This document shows, in pieces, positions 47,281 through 61,800 of a stretch of DNA of 64,000 nt. Made by a program: the position numbers and the translations under genes. The notes beneath the pieces are model-generated. The model was given only the letters and a program-made list of their open reading frames with translations, was not told the origin of the DNA and did not search any database. The stretch is from positions 2,418,001 to 2,482,000 of the forward strand of contig NW_024104765.1 of assembly GCF_003945595.2 (NCBI RefSeq), written 5' to 3'. Numbering within the stretch: position 1 is the stretch's first letter; every line of letters begins with the position of its first letter. The DNA comes from Pipra filicauda. Lineage: Eukaryota > Chordata > Aves > Passeriformes > Pipridae.

Positions 47281-50200
47281 ATTGCCATGTTTAATTTATG
47301 ATTATCTCATTGTTCTGTTGCTATAATTGTCTGTAGTCATTAGCTGGGTTTGGTTGTTGTATTGCTGACTTGTAGTTACATTTGCTGTTGCTGTGCTTTC
47401 ACTTAGTGGAATTTGTATAAGCTACCAGTCAACATAAGGTATTAAAATCATCACCTCCTGAACATTGAGGATCCCTGTGGTTTTGCTTCTACCCACTAAG
47501 TAATTTGTATTAGTTATCTAATATTTACAGTTGCATCTTCAGAAAATTAAAAGAGTAGGATACTGATATGTAATCATTCATATTGCTAACCTGTTAACCT
47601 GGTTTCTGGTATATTTAGTCCAAGAGAACTAGCAAAACTACTAAATTACCATGATAACTAGCATGTTTGGGAATGCTTTAAATGGTGACGTGTTTGAAAC
47701 CATTCCCAATAGGCTGTTTGGATGTCATCAACATGTTTTGGTTGGAGGGGAGGTTATTTGTGTGGACACAAATTGTGCTATGTCTGTTGGCTACAAGAAC
47801 CAAACACAAAACCTATTTCATCTAATATAAAACTTACACGCAGCATTATGTGTCTTTCCTGCTCATGTCCATGAAACTTTTGAAACATAGTTCTATAGCT
47901 TATAGTGGGACTTCCTCTTTTCCTCTCTATTATTATCAGAATAGTTTTGCAAAATGAAACTTTGTGAAAAGTTCCATTGAAAAAAGCAGGGCTGATAGCA
48001 TTTGAATTTTGTATAAATATATGCTAAGATCCTCAAAACTTAACAGAGCATGATAGTTTCTTGTAAAGGTATGGACTATCCTGTAAAATAAATTAATTAT
48101 AGATACCATACAGTATGTACCAAGAGCCATAAACAGAGTATTTAATCTTTTTTCTTTATAATTAAATTATATTATAATGTAATATGAGATTTAATATAGT
48201 CCTTTACAGAGAGCACATGCTCAATTTTTTCACACCCTTTTTCTTTAGAATATTTTTTCATTTACTTCTCAATCTGTATTTTAATAAAAAGCAGAAAAAG
48301 TATGCAAAATATAACACATTGAACTTTTCTTTCAAGCACAAGCACAATGTTTATTCTTGCATTAATGAAAAAATCCTATGTCAGCATATTTAACTGAGTT
48401 TATATGAATTTGAGTCATTAAACTTAAGTCTAGACTTAGAATGACTTTTTTTCCCTATCATCTGGTTTTAATTGGATCATAATTTTATGTCTTCACAGAA
48501 TGACTCTCACATGTTACTAGTATTTTGGAAAAAATATCTGTAGAGATATTCCCTCTCACTTCCTATGTAATTTTCACAAATTCTTAAAGATCTATTTAGC
48601 ACTTCAAGGACTATTCCTCTCCTCTTCTGTTTCTCAGATTAATTTTGAAAATGAGGGGAGGAAGTCCCCCCATCTCTTTTACGAAGTTAATTTTTCCCTT
48701 GTGGGATAAATCATTAAAATGGGATACGTAAAAAGAAAATCTTCAAGGAAAGGCCCCCTGGGCTCACATGGATGCTCACTTCAACCAAAAAAAGTTTGGA
48801 AATGCATTGGGGATCAAATATGTTAGTCATGGAAAATCAGTGCCTAAATCCAAGTATACCAGAGTGAGAACACAGAAAGCTGCAGCATTTCCTCCCTCTC
48901 AAGAGGCAGCATTTCAGTTACCAGCCATGTTAACAGCAGCTGTTCCTGCTGTGCCTGAGCTGTCCTTGCTCCCCTTAAGGAGTACAGTATTAATGTCCCT
49001 GCTTAGTCTGTGCTCAGATATCTGTATTCATATTGGCAGCTATTCCTCGTTTCTTCATCTCCATCACAACACTCAATATATAGCCAAGACACTCTGATTT
49101 TAAGATGCCTATTACAATGGAATATGCTAAACAGGGAAAAGTACAGTGCTGCAACTGAAAGCATCAATAATCCCTGGCAGAGAAACAGGCATGCATCATG
49201 ATATATCTGAATAACAGTAAAAATGTTATACACATAGCTAAATTATAAACAGTAATAAAGAATAAATCAGAGTTTAGGAAGTGTTTTTGTCACTTTTTCT
49301 TCCCCCTAAAATGAAGCGAGATGAGAACACATTTTCAACATGATATCTGCAAGCATTAGCACTTGTTACTTCATTGCCACTTAGTGAAAACTAAGATTCC
49401 AATTAATAACAACAACAACAAAAAAAAGACTCCTGAGTCTGAGTCTGAGCTGAGGTTTCAAGAACAGAAATTAATAAAAACAGACATTATGGAAATTATA
49501 CTGTCAAGATGTTGCTTCTTGTTTAGCCAAAATTAAGGTGGACTTTTCACTGTACTCACACAAACAAAAAGCAGTCTGTGCTCTGAGAGAGTAAATCTTG
49601 TCATCCATAATTTTTCCTCAAAAATGAATTGCCTAAATAAATAAGAAAATAAATAATGTTAAAATGTGACTGGAGAGTTTACTCTGTGTCTCTTCTTTCA
49701 TTCCTTTCCATTTATTTGACAATCTCTTCTTAAACTATCTCTGCTTTTCTTTGTATTTCTAAAGACTCAGTGAAAACCTCCATCACTGCCAACTGCTGCT
49801 ACACCTGTTTTATTTTCGCAGCTCTCTCCAAACTTGTGCATAAATCTTGAGACAGGAGCTTGTTCATGAGGCAAGCTTTTGCTAGTAACCTTATGCAAAA
49901 TAGCCAGTAGTGTCATTTATTTGGCATAAGATTTATTCTTTTACCACTGCATGGTTAAAATTTACAATGATGTTTACTGGGGTTCTATGTGTACATTAAC
50001 AGGAGGCTGGACGCCTCACCGGATTCCTTTCTGCTGTATTCAAAATCATCGTAGGTGTTATTTATACCACTTCTGTTCTTAGTGCCTTTGCCAAAAAAGA
50101 AAAGTCAGTTCAACACAGTTGTCATCTAAAAATAAACACCAATGAGATCTTCTTCCTGTGGGCTGTAAGGTCATTCTGTAACTCAGCATGGTTCATTGAT

Positions 50201-53200
50201 CTCTTCTACCCCCTGTGCCTTTCCAGATTTATTGGAAATCTGTTCAAAGGAGAATATATCTTACTACCCACTACTCTAGGAACTGCTGCTAAACGCTGAG
50301 TAAAAGATTCTCTTCTATTCTCTTTATTCCTTGTCCTTAGAGACAGAACTGAGGAAAATCTTCCCAAGTCTCTCAGACATCAGCTGAAAACAGATGAGCC
50401 AAACAGGTTGAATACCTTCTGCTGCTCTTCCTTTGGACAAGTTCACTAAGTTCAGGAAACACCTCGGGACCAATTCACATCAATGTGTGTCTGTATTGCT
50501 TCTGTCATTAGCGTGAAGAGCCTCAAAGTAATTTAAGTCAATCATTGGATTACTAATAAAGAACAGCACTAGGCAGAGGTCAGAAATGTCTGCTTTGTAT
50601 TTACCTTCCTTTTAATATTTCACAGTATTAAACAGTACTGGGAAGAGAGAAATCACATTTCAACTAGCAAGAGAGATATCTATCTACCTATTTATTTCCT
50701 GTCAAACTAATCATATCGTGGCATAGGGTAGTTCAAGCACTCATGTAAACATATGTAACTTATTAGAAAAGATGTAGTTTCATCCACATTCACTCAGTTT
50801 ATGTTCCCTCTTCGCAGTAAATCCTGAAATAAAAGGAAAAACACGAACATGTGCTGGGAATTTTACTGGAAGCTCAGCAACTGGAATATAACCACTGAGG
50901 TTTACTTAATTTTTTGTTCTTTTCCTTTTCTCTTTCTTTAAAACAAAGGTTTCTAGCAAGATTAATGTATGTGCACTTGAGCCAGCAGTATGTGTTGGAT
51001 TAGTACAGCAGTTTATGAGCAGTAGGATCTTAGAGTCTGTGGAGCTCCCAAAACAAAGGGTTCACCTTTAGAGTAGCCCTGGAAAGTAGTGTGCAAAAAG
51101 GGAGAGAGGCTCAGTACATCAAGGAGAAGAAAGTTGAAGCACTTGAACTCCTTTGATTCCTGCTACAGAGGCACATCTGACAAAACAAATTTGTGTCACT
51201 TTTTTTGCAAAGTGTTGTCTTCTGCTTTCCCCTACTGCTGGGCCAGGCAGCTGCATGCCCCTTCCCCATCTGTGCCTCATTCCTCTCTTCCCTCTCTTCT
51301 CTCTCTTCTCTATTCTTCTTGATCTTGAACATTCACCAGCTATTGGCCTGATGTTTTTGCTGCCAAGCTTATAATGGTGGACTAGAAAAGCTATGCTCTG
51401 AGTCCTAATAATTTTATACTGTTTTACTCACCAAATAAATCTGAGAGGATAGTCTCTTTAAACCACTATCTGATACACATAATATTAACAGTAGTTTTTT
51501 TTCTGTACCTCATCTTTCTTCTTTATCCCAAAGGTGAAGTGGTATTGAAGAGGAAACAGAGTTCAGGAAAGGAGTATTTCTCTTTGATTAGACATTCAAA
51601 CACCTCTGTAGCCATCAGTCCCTCTCACATCTGTGGCTTCGTGGCTTCTCTAACCTCCATCCAATAGATTCCTCTGCTTTCTGCCCTCAGACAAATATTT
51701 AGCTCATATTGTGAACCTTAACTAAACAAACACAGTGGTATTTGTAAAGAGTTTTTAAGTCCATGGGGGAAAGGTATTACTTCAGCCCAGGAGAATGGTA
51801 TACAAGAAACTCAGCTGTTGTACTTGAACACTGCAATTATGCAGGAGTTCTCTGTGAATTTATCTTAAAAAGTCTTAAGGTCTTTTGCCTACTATCACTG
51901 TTGAATACTTCATTTTGTAGTCAGGGTGTAAATTACTCAACTTACTTATCAGTGATTAGTGAATTAGGTGGTGAATTGCTCAAATACTAACTTCCACCCC
52001 ATGGAAACCAAATACAGCTCTATTTTCAATGAGGCATGATCTGAACTTTAATAGATACACGGGTGGTGGGTGTCCTCTTTCTGCATACATGTTACAAGCA
52101 GAGCAGCAGATTTGCTTGCCTGTGTGAGAAGCACATAAATAGTGCTTTGTACAACTTCTTTTCTTTCTTAAATTGGTAAACATTGTCATAAATCCATCCC
52201 AAAATATTCTCAATTGCAACAAACAGCCAGAGTCCCTTCTCAGCATACAGTAATTTCAGCTTAATTTTATAGTCCAGTCCATGAAATAATCTGATCTCTG
52301 CCCTCGAAATTGAATTTGACTAACTAGCCTAAATTCTCAACACTTCCATGAACTCTATGAGCACCTATGTCTTCTGACATTGCAGTTTCTGCTTTGTAAT
52401 GCTGGCCAGAAATTACCTGTTTGTTTTGCTAAATAGGTATTATTTTTTGGTTTAGTACCTTTCCCAGGAAATTTAAGATATCTCCACATATTTTGCAGAT
52501 AAATGTTTAACATTACCTGAAGGGGTATAAAAGCTGTATTTCCTAACACTGTTCCTGGAGAAATATGGTGAGACTGACCCCTCATGATTACGGGTAGTGA
52601 TGTCAGACAGGGAAAACAAACATGCAGACTAAAAACGATATTAAGGAAGCACCAGGATATCACAGCACTGAACACCGTAATGTTTAGACACCTTTGCAAA
52701 CAGCAGTTGGAGATAGGAAAGGACCTTAATAATAACCAGCATGCTGAGCCAAGAGCTATAATGCTACAACATGGAAAAATAGCTAATCTAAACTAGCAGA
52801 GAAAAGAAACCTCCCTCAAGTTGTGTTTAAATTTCACAGATAAATTAAACTTATGCTCCATTTATATTTTTTCCAAGATGTGTCAAGGTGTAGGGCCTTA
52901 GAGCAAGAGGTGGAACCCAGAACTTCCCAACACCATCTATGAAATGAGGTTTTTAACCACAGAGTTGGTGAGCATTCTCTCCTTCTCTCTTCCTCTCACT
53001 CTTCCCTTTTTTTCTTCTTCTTTTTGCTGTAGTACAATGCCTTTTTTAGTAGGTTTAGTAGGTTTCCCCATAGTGAAATTGCTTTAAAATGAGTTCAAAT
53101 AGTTGTTAAAATAGGATTTACCGTAGACTTTGACTGTCCCAGGCCACACATAGCCAATTGCTTCCTATTTAGGGCAAATCATAGGAAAAGTGGCTTTGAG

Positions 53201-55599
53201 GTATTTCAGACAGAGTGCTACTGAAGCCCAGGTCCTCTGGGTCTGAAACTTATGCTCGAACCGCTGACCCTTCTGTATAAAAGGAATGCATTGAAACACA
53301 TCCTCTTACAAAAACAGCAAGTGTGACTGAAATTTTTGTAAGTGTCCTCACAACATGCCTGCTGGATAGAATTTGTTCAAGTTTCCTGGTAATGTTGCAT
53401 CTAAATTATAGGTCCAAGCCAGCCAAAGCTATGCAAACTTGTCTAGCCTTGTTAAAACTGGGACACTCTTGGACAGACACGAAGCAAGATTTCAGGTATG
53501 TGGGGAACCCTAGTGCTGAAAACCAAGTCACTTCCATAGTTCAAGTGCTTCCAGAAGAGTAACTCATCTGAGTTGAGGTTTAAGGATGGTAAAGCTGACT
53601 TACAGTGCTTAACTTCCACCTAACTCCCATCTGGGGAACTACAGAGATTTCTGAAGTTATACATCAATTCACAACTGTAGGAAAATAACCCAAAAATACT
53701 GTTTTTCCCATAGATGCATTATTTTAGTCTCCTTTCTATATGCAAATAAAATGTACACCCATATTTCTCAGCATTTTATCCTGAGATATAATATACTTCC
53801 ATTTCAAAATCATGTGTGAAAGAAAAAGGCTACTTACAGAACGTGCTGAGAACCTGTAACGATTTTGCAGTTAATGCTTTTATCCAGACATGACTGAACT
53901 TCATGCCCTCCCCAAGCTCTTCCCATCTGCTCAGTGAAACATAGGGTAAGAAAACATGTCACTGCTGTAAATTGATCTTGAACTTTCCTGCCTCACATTC
54001 ATGTCTTCCAAAAAATCCTTAAAGCTGTAACTAGAGCACTGATATACTCAGTTAAGAAAAAACATTGAGTTAGGCAGCCAAAATCTGTCCATCTTCTTTC
54101 TACTGTGAAACTGGAGTCATTTCGCTGAAGGTGAACGTGTAAGTCCTGATTTATTTGGCCAAGAGCATTTCTAATTTATGGCCTTAGTAGACTTGCTCAG
54201 GCTCTCTTAACTTAAGTGAATAAGTAACCTATAATATCCTCCGAACCAGTGCAACGGGGGCAACTTCAAGTGCTACTTCACTTCTGAATACACAAGTTTA
54301 CTGTGCGTGAGGGATCTTTTATTTTATCAAGATTGTTGAAAATATAAAAGGAACTAAAGATACCTACACTAAAATTACCTCCAGAAACACATTTAAATAA
54401 GACTTACACAACACAGTTAGAGGGGAAAGGCAAGTACAGAAAGCGTCTGCTCTGATTTACTGTAAATCTCTCCCTGGGTGATTTTGATTACTCAAGAGAA
54501 GAGAAGCTTAGAAAAATATATATGACAGAGTCAGATGCTGTTAACTATAAATAAAAACAATAAATATTATATCCCCCACTATGAAAGAAATTATAGTGCC
54601 TTGAGCACTGAAAGAATAACAATGGCACCATAAGAATATTATATGTCATAAGCATTTACAATTAACAACCAAGAGGAGAAAAAATAGTGCCCTAAGCCCC
54701 CTATTTTAATAGACTTTATATTTATGAACAACAAAATTAACAGGCATAGCCTAATTCAAATACTACTGTAAATATTATTTATTAATCAAGAAAGTAACTG
54801 AAATATTTTAACACAGCAAAAATTTCAACAGTACCATCTGTTACTCTAAAAAAGCAGTAAGTCTTTAGCTCCTGTAATCATCTCAGTGTAATTGAATGTG
54901 TCTATGTATATTTGAAAAAAAAAACAAACAGGCAAACAGTCCTATTTCTGTATTCTGCCCTCGGTTCATATTTAAGCCAGCCCATTTCCAGAGCCAGATC
55001 TAGGTCTTAAAGCCCAATTATGTGTTAAATATTAGCATTGGACAAAACTCTGCCAAAGTTTAACAACTATTGAATCTGTCTGATCCAAACACCTTCAATA
55101 AAAATTTTCACCAATCATTCTAAAAAATGTTTATTCTGTTTTTAAACTATTTGGACTCTTTGTTCAAGTTCTTTTGGGCTTTACTTATTCTAGATAAGAT
55201 GAAGCTTTCAGTAGGACCAAAAAGTCTTTTTCCATAGATGAAATTAATGTCTTTTAAATACCACGAAAACAACATTTAGGTAAAAATAGAGTTTAAAATG
55301 TATTGCAGTATTCTTCACCTAGTATCTGAGAGTGAATACTTAAAATTTTAAAGAAAAAAGTGAGTTGTGTTCTCACAGGAAGTGTGTTAGGCTGAGATTT
55401 AGAAGACATTTGCTTTGCCTTGTCTTTTTCTTGCCTTGGTACCACTCATCTGGTGATGATGTTGGGAACATTACTTGGGCTATACACTCAGTAGAAAGTT
55501 AAAGCTACCAGGATCATTTTCTGCCAAGGTAGTCAACTATAACAAACCATATCTTTAGTTTTTGATTCTTTTAAATGTCAAAACATGCAAGATCTCCTG

Positions 55600-55805
55600 A
55601 CTAATGGATCAAAGCCTGTGGTGACTCCTGAACTGTGAATGACATAGGTTTGAAACCTGCCTGTCCTTTACTGTAGAAGATTGAGGTTTAGTATTATGCT
55701 GGAGCCCTGTTTATCTGTACAGATGTAGCTTTTAGCTCTTTCTTCTACAGTGTCCCCATCTGTAAGGAGGGGAATATGATGCCTGCTTCCCCTGTGCCAC
55801 ACATC
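55600..55805 (+). repeat. Possible ancient MIR-type SINE remnant
   Basis: GGTTTGAAACCTG resembles a tRNA-type B box. About 110 bases downstream, GTCCCCATCTGTAAGGAGGG followed by GAATATGATGCCTGCTTCCC resembles the MIR segment 'CCTCATCTGTAAAATGGGG ATAATA'. The spacing fits MIR only loosely. Confidence 0.38.
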
Positions 55806-57756
55806 ACAATCTCTAAAGGAAAGTGTTAGCTACCTTCCTTAACAAAGAAAATGAATTGTTAGAAGGTACAACATAGTATTCCTCCCCTGGTAATCGTTGC
55901 AACTCTTCCAAGCCTACATCAACAGAAACCCATTTATGTCATTACTTACTCTAAAGTGAAAATATGCTGCTGGAACAGTAGCACTGACTTTCTATAATGT
56001 CATGTAAATGTGTTTTACATATTTTGTTAGAGATATAATCCTGAGAAATATAAAGTCAGACTACCATAACTTTCTCATAGTTTTAACTATTATTTTCATT
56101 ATTAAAATTGAAATCACTACATATTTAATGTTACCTAATATGCCAACTATACAAGCTGCAATTCAGCAATGTGTTCTGCCACCGGCTTGTAAGGTGTTTT
56201 GTTTAAGGTGAGAAAGCTTAATGGGAGTTGTAGAAGACAACCATTTTGTAATCAGTGTCATGGTAATGTGGGGCTATACATTACTTTTAAAGCTTCAATG
56301 TGCAATCTTTATTATCTAGAAAAGACAGCTATTAACACTGTGTCTTGTTCTTTTGTTTGCCTTCTAATGAGTGGTATTTCAGTGTATGTTTGTGTTATAG
56401 TGAATTGGGAAACATTTTTCATCGGGAAATAGAAAATATTACTATGCAAAATAATGTCTATTGAGGCATTTTTCACAAATTTTAGGATTCATAGTTGAGA
56501 TCTAATGAGTGCCTTGAGCTGAGCAAATAGTAGAAGATTATGTGGCGGTGGAGAACTGCTTTGGTTTTCTATTTGTTAATTTCCTGATGTTCAAATAATT
56601 TCCTTTAATAAAGAAAGTATAATTTTCTCTTTTATATTTAGCATTCCTTTCCACTCAGAACCTTTGGTTTGTAATTAAAAAAACCAGCCAAACAAAAAAA
56701 AAACAGTATCTGTTTATTTTCCCAGAGTGTTTATAGTGTAAAGTCCTAATCTTACATGGTCTTACATGTGTGAATAATTTTAAGTGGATGAGCAGAATTA
56801 AAATGTTTGCAGAAGTATTTATAGGAATAAGGCTTAAATCCAGTTGATAGTCACTGCTTGTGGAAAAAGTGCTCTTTTTTTGACATAGGACTTGCCTTTG
56901 TTCCTTCAGATTACTCAGTTCATGAGAAACTTTTCTCAAGTCTGAGCATGTCTTCAGTGTTGGTAGACAGAAAAGGAAAGTTTAGATACTTAGAAAAGAC
57001 AAGAGACATGGCATGTGCCATCAAGGATATTTGCTACCTTTATTAATAGAAAAGGTAGGTAAAAGTATTAGGTAAAACAGCTTTTCCTTTCATACCTGCA
57101 AAGACATAGTAAAGAACAGGACTTAATGGTTAAATGCAAAGGAACAAAACTCTGTGTTATCATGGGAAAACATTTCTTAAGGTAAGTATTTAATATGAAG
57201 ATTTTGGTCTCCTAATCTTCTAGGAATACTATGAAAACCACCCTTACAGAGAGACTTGAGTCTGAGACATATATAGTGGAAGAAGACAGGCATTTTTGAC
57301 CACAGTGGACTTTCATTTAAGCCAGGAACTCCCTGCTCTTTCCCTTTCCTGGCAGTCCAATCTGCAGGAGACAGGGGAAAAACAATAGCCCTGAGACAGA
57401 ACACTCTGGGGGGTGAAGTCTCTGAGAGTGGCTCTGTAAGTTGCCCTGTCTTCTTCTTTAAGAAGGGCACAAAAGCAGAAGGAAGAGCATGGAGAATAGT
57501 GTGGGAATAGGGAGTAAGTGATAACAAATTGCCTGCCTGCAGAGCTGATAGACACCCATGGAGCCTTTTGTGCCTTTTAATTCCCTGGATACCAGATGCA
57601 TGTGGTGACGTGCTAATCTTGAGCACCTCTGGACCTTTCTTACCACAAAAGCAGCTGGGAGGCAGACATCTGCACTGTAAACTTATTGTGTGAGATGATT
57701 CTCTCACCTCCCTCCCCCACCCCTCCTGATCAGTGCTCTCTTTGATGGATGAAGCC

Positions 57757-57760
57757 GTGT

Positions 57761-57800
<40 letters not shown>
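57757..57800. repeat. (GT)n microsatellite
   Basis: About 21 GT units with one CT interruption. It can form Z-DNA. Confidence 0.96.
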
Positions 57801-57802
<2 letters not shown>

Positions 57803-58295
57803 TCAGGGATGCCTGCAGAGTTTCCCTTTTTCAGGAAAGCCAGGGCTAGTTTGAGGAATCTGGCTAATGGACAGTTTTTCAGATATTCCCACAGAAGGAA
57901 GTGAACATATGACTAATAATGAATGGCCTGATTAATAGCATAGTTCTGGCAACGATGTCCATAAGAAAAATGGTACCAAAAGTTAAGTTACCCTGAAATG
58001 TGCCAGGAAACAGCAATTCAGGGTGAAATAAGACATATTTTTAATTTGAGACACTGCCAGGTTATTTCTGACACCACTATCTTCAGTCAGCTTATTCAGA
58101 GACATCTAGAGGCCACACATGGTTCCCAAAAAACCTGCCAACAAAGAAAAGGCTGGCAATCTCATCCATCTTTCCTGGTATTTCAATTTCTATCTTGCTG
58201 GAATTGGAAACACCCCTGAACACCAGGTAGGTGTGGGCAGGGCTAACTAGAGTCTAAGGGGCAGCAGCAGCAACCTGGGACAAGCTGGATGATTC
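57801..58295. other. Unique sequence before the LTR
   Basis: Nothing recognised. It ends with a GCAGCAGCAGCAA run at 58261-58272. Confidence 0.5.
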
Positions 58296-58805
58296 TGCAC
58301 TGGATTTGGCTGAGATGGAGGCTAACTTTTATCACAGCAGCCTGTGCTTTAGATTTGTGATTAACACAATATTGATAATACATCGATGTTTTGGCTGCTG
58401 AGCAGTATATGCACAGCATCAAGGCTTTCTCTTTAACTCACTCTGCTCTCTGCAGTGAGTAGTCTGGGACTGGGCAAGAATCTGGCAGGAAACACAGCTG
58501 GTAGAGCTAATATGAACTGGCCAAAGCGGTACTTTGTACCACATAGAGCTATGTTTGGCAGTAAAAGAGGTGACTGTTGCTTGTAGATTGGCTGGACATT
58601 GGTCTGCTTGTGGGGGTGATGAAAGATTACCTCTGCATCTCTTTTGGTTCCCCCCCCTCTTTCCTTACTTTATTAAACTTCCCTACAACCCACAACTTTT
58701 CTCTCTTTTGCTATTATTTTCTTCCTCTCTCTCTGGGGAAGGGAAGGTGGATTGAGCAAGGGGCTATATTGGTGCTTAGATACTGGCCAGGATCAAATCA
58801 CCACA
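58296..58805 (+). mobile_element. Solo avian ERVL-type LTR, nearly full length
   Basis: This starts TGCACTGGATTTGGCTGAGA and follows the same block order as the LTR at 14034. The blocks are GATTTGTGATTAACACAATA, TTGATAATACATCGATGTTT, ATCAAGGCTTTCTCTTTAAC, GGAAACACAGCTGG, GAACTGGCCAAAGCGGTACT and GGCTGGACATTGGTC. It then adds the 3' part missing there: an ATTAAA polyadenylation signal (58672-58677), a pyrimidine-rich U5 and GGTGCTTAG...ATCACCACA at the end. The 5-base flanks, GATTC and GGTCC, differ by two transitions, compatible with an old target duplication. No retroviral gene adjoins it, so it is what recombination between two LTRs leaves behind. It is diverged and old. Confidence 0.85.
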
Positions 58806-61800
58806 GGTCCTATGACATTTGCTCGCAGTCGTGATCTTTCTGGCCTGGAGTGACATATATTTGGTTTGCTTGCACTCTGCCATACCTCCAACCTTGTGTG
58901 ACATGCCAAAACTCTGACTCAGAGATGAGAAGAGAGAAAGAAAATTATTCCTCCAAGATTATTGGGAGAATGTGTCTAGGCACAGCCTCAAGAATGTTTT
59001 TTCAGATAAACATCTATCTGGCTTTTCTCCGTCTCTGTGTTTATATGTCTTTGCACTCTGACTGTGAGAACCATTTCTGGAGTCTGAAGGTCAGCGAGGG
59101 ATTTGTAGTCTTATATGATATCTGCTTGTAAGGCAAAGGAGGACTGCTTTGTACTACTGCAGCATTTCATTGGAATAATTTGGATTAGTGGCCTTTCTCA
59201 GACGCTGCATGCAGATTTTACTCTCTGGTTCATTCCACTTGTTTGTACTCTTCCACAGTTACTGTGTGCTGTTCAGCACAGCATCTGCTAGGCTACTAAA
59301 AGCCTGAAGTCAGCAGCTGTCAGTTTACATTGTTAAGTTTTCCTTTTACTCCTTCTGACTGGTGCTGTGGAAGCAAATACTGCAGTCTCACTCCCCTTGC
59401 TTGCCAGGCAGCTGTAGCTCTTCTCAGATTCCAGAGAGTGAATCCATTAGTAACTTTTTATCAGTCCTCAGCTATCTGATCTTCCTGTTACACATACTAG
59501 TAAAATATGGCTCAGAGATGGTAGTCCCTACAACACCATCACACTGTTGGTCTAGCACCAAGGAAACGTAATTGTGCATCATACTAACACAGCTGAACGT
59601 TGCTTAAGCCCTACAACACTCATTGGAGAGAGCAGGCTTGAGCATCTTTTTCTTTGCTTTTAAATGTGTTAATTTCCAATAAATTGTTTCCACAGAAATT
59701 CCTTTCCACTATCTTGGAAAGAATATAATCCAACCAAACAAAAAAAGTCACATAACTATCATAGCGTTTTATAACTTACATTTAATGTACATCACTGGAG
59801 CTGCTGACTGGCAGCAGTCTAATGGTACAGAACTGAATCAGAAAGCAAACAGCTTATAGTGCAGCTTTTCACTTTGCTATGAAGTATAGCACTGCCAATG
59901 GATGTCAAAGATGGGTCCCAAGAAGTGGAGGTGAGAGAGGTAATTACATATAGCTTACTCCCACCCCAAGCCTGCAGATTTCTGTGGCATATGAGGCAAT
60001 GGTTCTGACCTAAAGTCAGAAACAGTCCTGATGCAGAGGATGAGAACATAGTTAAATGTATAGTTAAATGCAGTGAAGAACCATTATTTAAAAGATACAA
60101 ATTATTGTTGTAAATAGAAAAGTGGGTAGAGTGATGTTTTTCCTAATCTCTTTTTTAATCTTTAACAATTTACTCTCTTCTTTTAAGGAAATTCTTTGTC
60201 ACTTCAAATGTTAAATCAATGTCACAGGTGCATGGTTCTTTGTTTCCCCTGTAAGAGTGCATATTGCTTTACAAGCAGATGCTATATTTTAATAAAAAGG
60301 TATTTTGCACTGAATTTCAATATAATTGAAATGGACATACTATTGCATGCTTTCAAGTGTAATAAAATAGATTCATTATAGTATGAGAAGGATTTTGAGT
60401 TTGAAAATATATTTTCTTCAGAATATTTAATAGAAAACAACATATCATTCCCCTATATAAATTGATAGAAATGGGATGCAATCACAGTGAGAATGTGCAC
60501 CCATTAACAGGACCTGGAAAGGAAGGATTGTGATGAATATGTTTGTGATTTTCACATCTCACAGATAAATTCTATCAACGAGAAATGAAAGTCATTCATA
60601 CCCTTAAAAAGAAAAAAAAAGAATACAGGTTTATGTGAACTGTATGGTAGGTCCTTGCATTCAAGGACTTCTCTGCCTAGCAATACCTCATAAATTGGGG
60701 TAATAAATACTCCATTTGCTTACAACTAAATCTGATACAAAAAACCACTAGAGATTAAGATGTGGCAAAAGTAAGTGAACTGGGATAGACACTGAATAAA
60801 GGGATTGGTGTTTTTATCACAAAAAAAACATAGATGGAGCTTAAGGAAGGCTGAGTTCTGTTCCTGATTTGTCTGCAGAGGGTCGGTGTATTCTTGATCA
60901 AATCATATAGAGACACTTCTAAGTAAAGATGTGTACTTATTTAGCTGTCTCTGTGACACATCTAAAAGGTAATGTGGGATCATGTAACTCAAGCCAATCA
61001 AACTTAGACAACCATATGTTTTCAAAGGTAGGCTTTAGTGTGGTTACAGAGAGAAGATGCAAAGCTCTCGCATACTAGATTATTTGTAAATCACTTTAAA
61101 TCACTTTATTGACAGCTACCAATTAGTTCTTGAACTACTTTAATTTTGCGTAGTCTTCTGTTCTCCAAAGTAGTTTATGAAAGATACCATGTCCTCTCCA
61201 GTCATGATATAAAATCGAAACCGTGGAAGTCATTTGCAAGAGGTTTTGTGGATGCCAGACTTTTTCATGGATTCAGACGGCAACTAAATGCACCACAGAA
61301 GACAAATCCAGGAGCTATCAAGGAGAAAGATTACAACCTCAGTTCAGAATTCCGTGCACACTGCGACAACCTCTGTTTGCATTCATATGAATTATTACAT
61401 GCATCTATTCTTCCTCTGCTAGCCACTGTTAGGAAAAGGGTAGATGGAAATGGAACATGGCTTCAACCTAATATGCTCATTTTGATTATTTTAAGTACTG
61501 AATGACTTCCCATCACACCAAAGTGATTAACTGCATAAATTCTTTGAATGACAGTGAGAAAGGAATCAGATTAAGAATACAGTAACTAAGTCCGTGGTGT
61601 TCTCAGATTTGTTTCTGTTTTTATCCAAACCAGTAAAGACTGTGACTTGCTACTTCCAATTGGCATACCTTTCAAAGAAACTGTGATAAGCTAATGGTCA
61701 TATCAGTCTCATCATATAGCATACAGTGCAAGAAATGGGCAAAATCTTCCATAAAAAATACAGCTATTGTAGACTGCTGATTCCTTTTTATTCTGAAAGA

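Larger units (their letters stand above)
45601..57756. other. Unique sequence, no gene seen
   Basis: Twelve kb without a recognised transposon or exon. A splice-flanked open stretch at 45923-46073 is noted separately. There is a small GATA/CA run near 47240-47275 and a MIR-like patch near 55600-55800. The 176-residue minus-strand frame at 57177-57707 and the 133-residue one at 46199-46600 match nothing known. Confidence 0.45.

Noticed and set aside
48768..49097. 109-residue plus-strand frame
   Set aside because: The alanine- and leucine-rich middle is compositional; no known domain.
52880..53262. Fragments resembling a tRNA-derived SINE
   Set aside because: Pieces such as CAGGTCCTCTGGGTCTGAAA are suggestive, but order and spacing are not consistent with any family I know.
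57177..57707. 176-residue minus-strand open frame
   Set aside because: No recognisable domain, no start or splice context, and overlapping open frames in other registers; chance in a GC-richer patch.
61146..61505. 119-residue plus-strand frame
   Set aside because: Mixed composition looks protein-like, but no motif or exon boundary could be matched.
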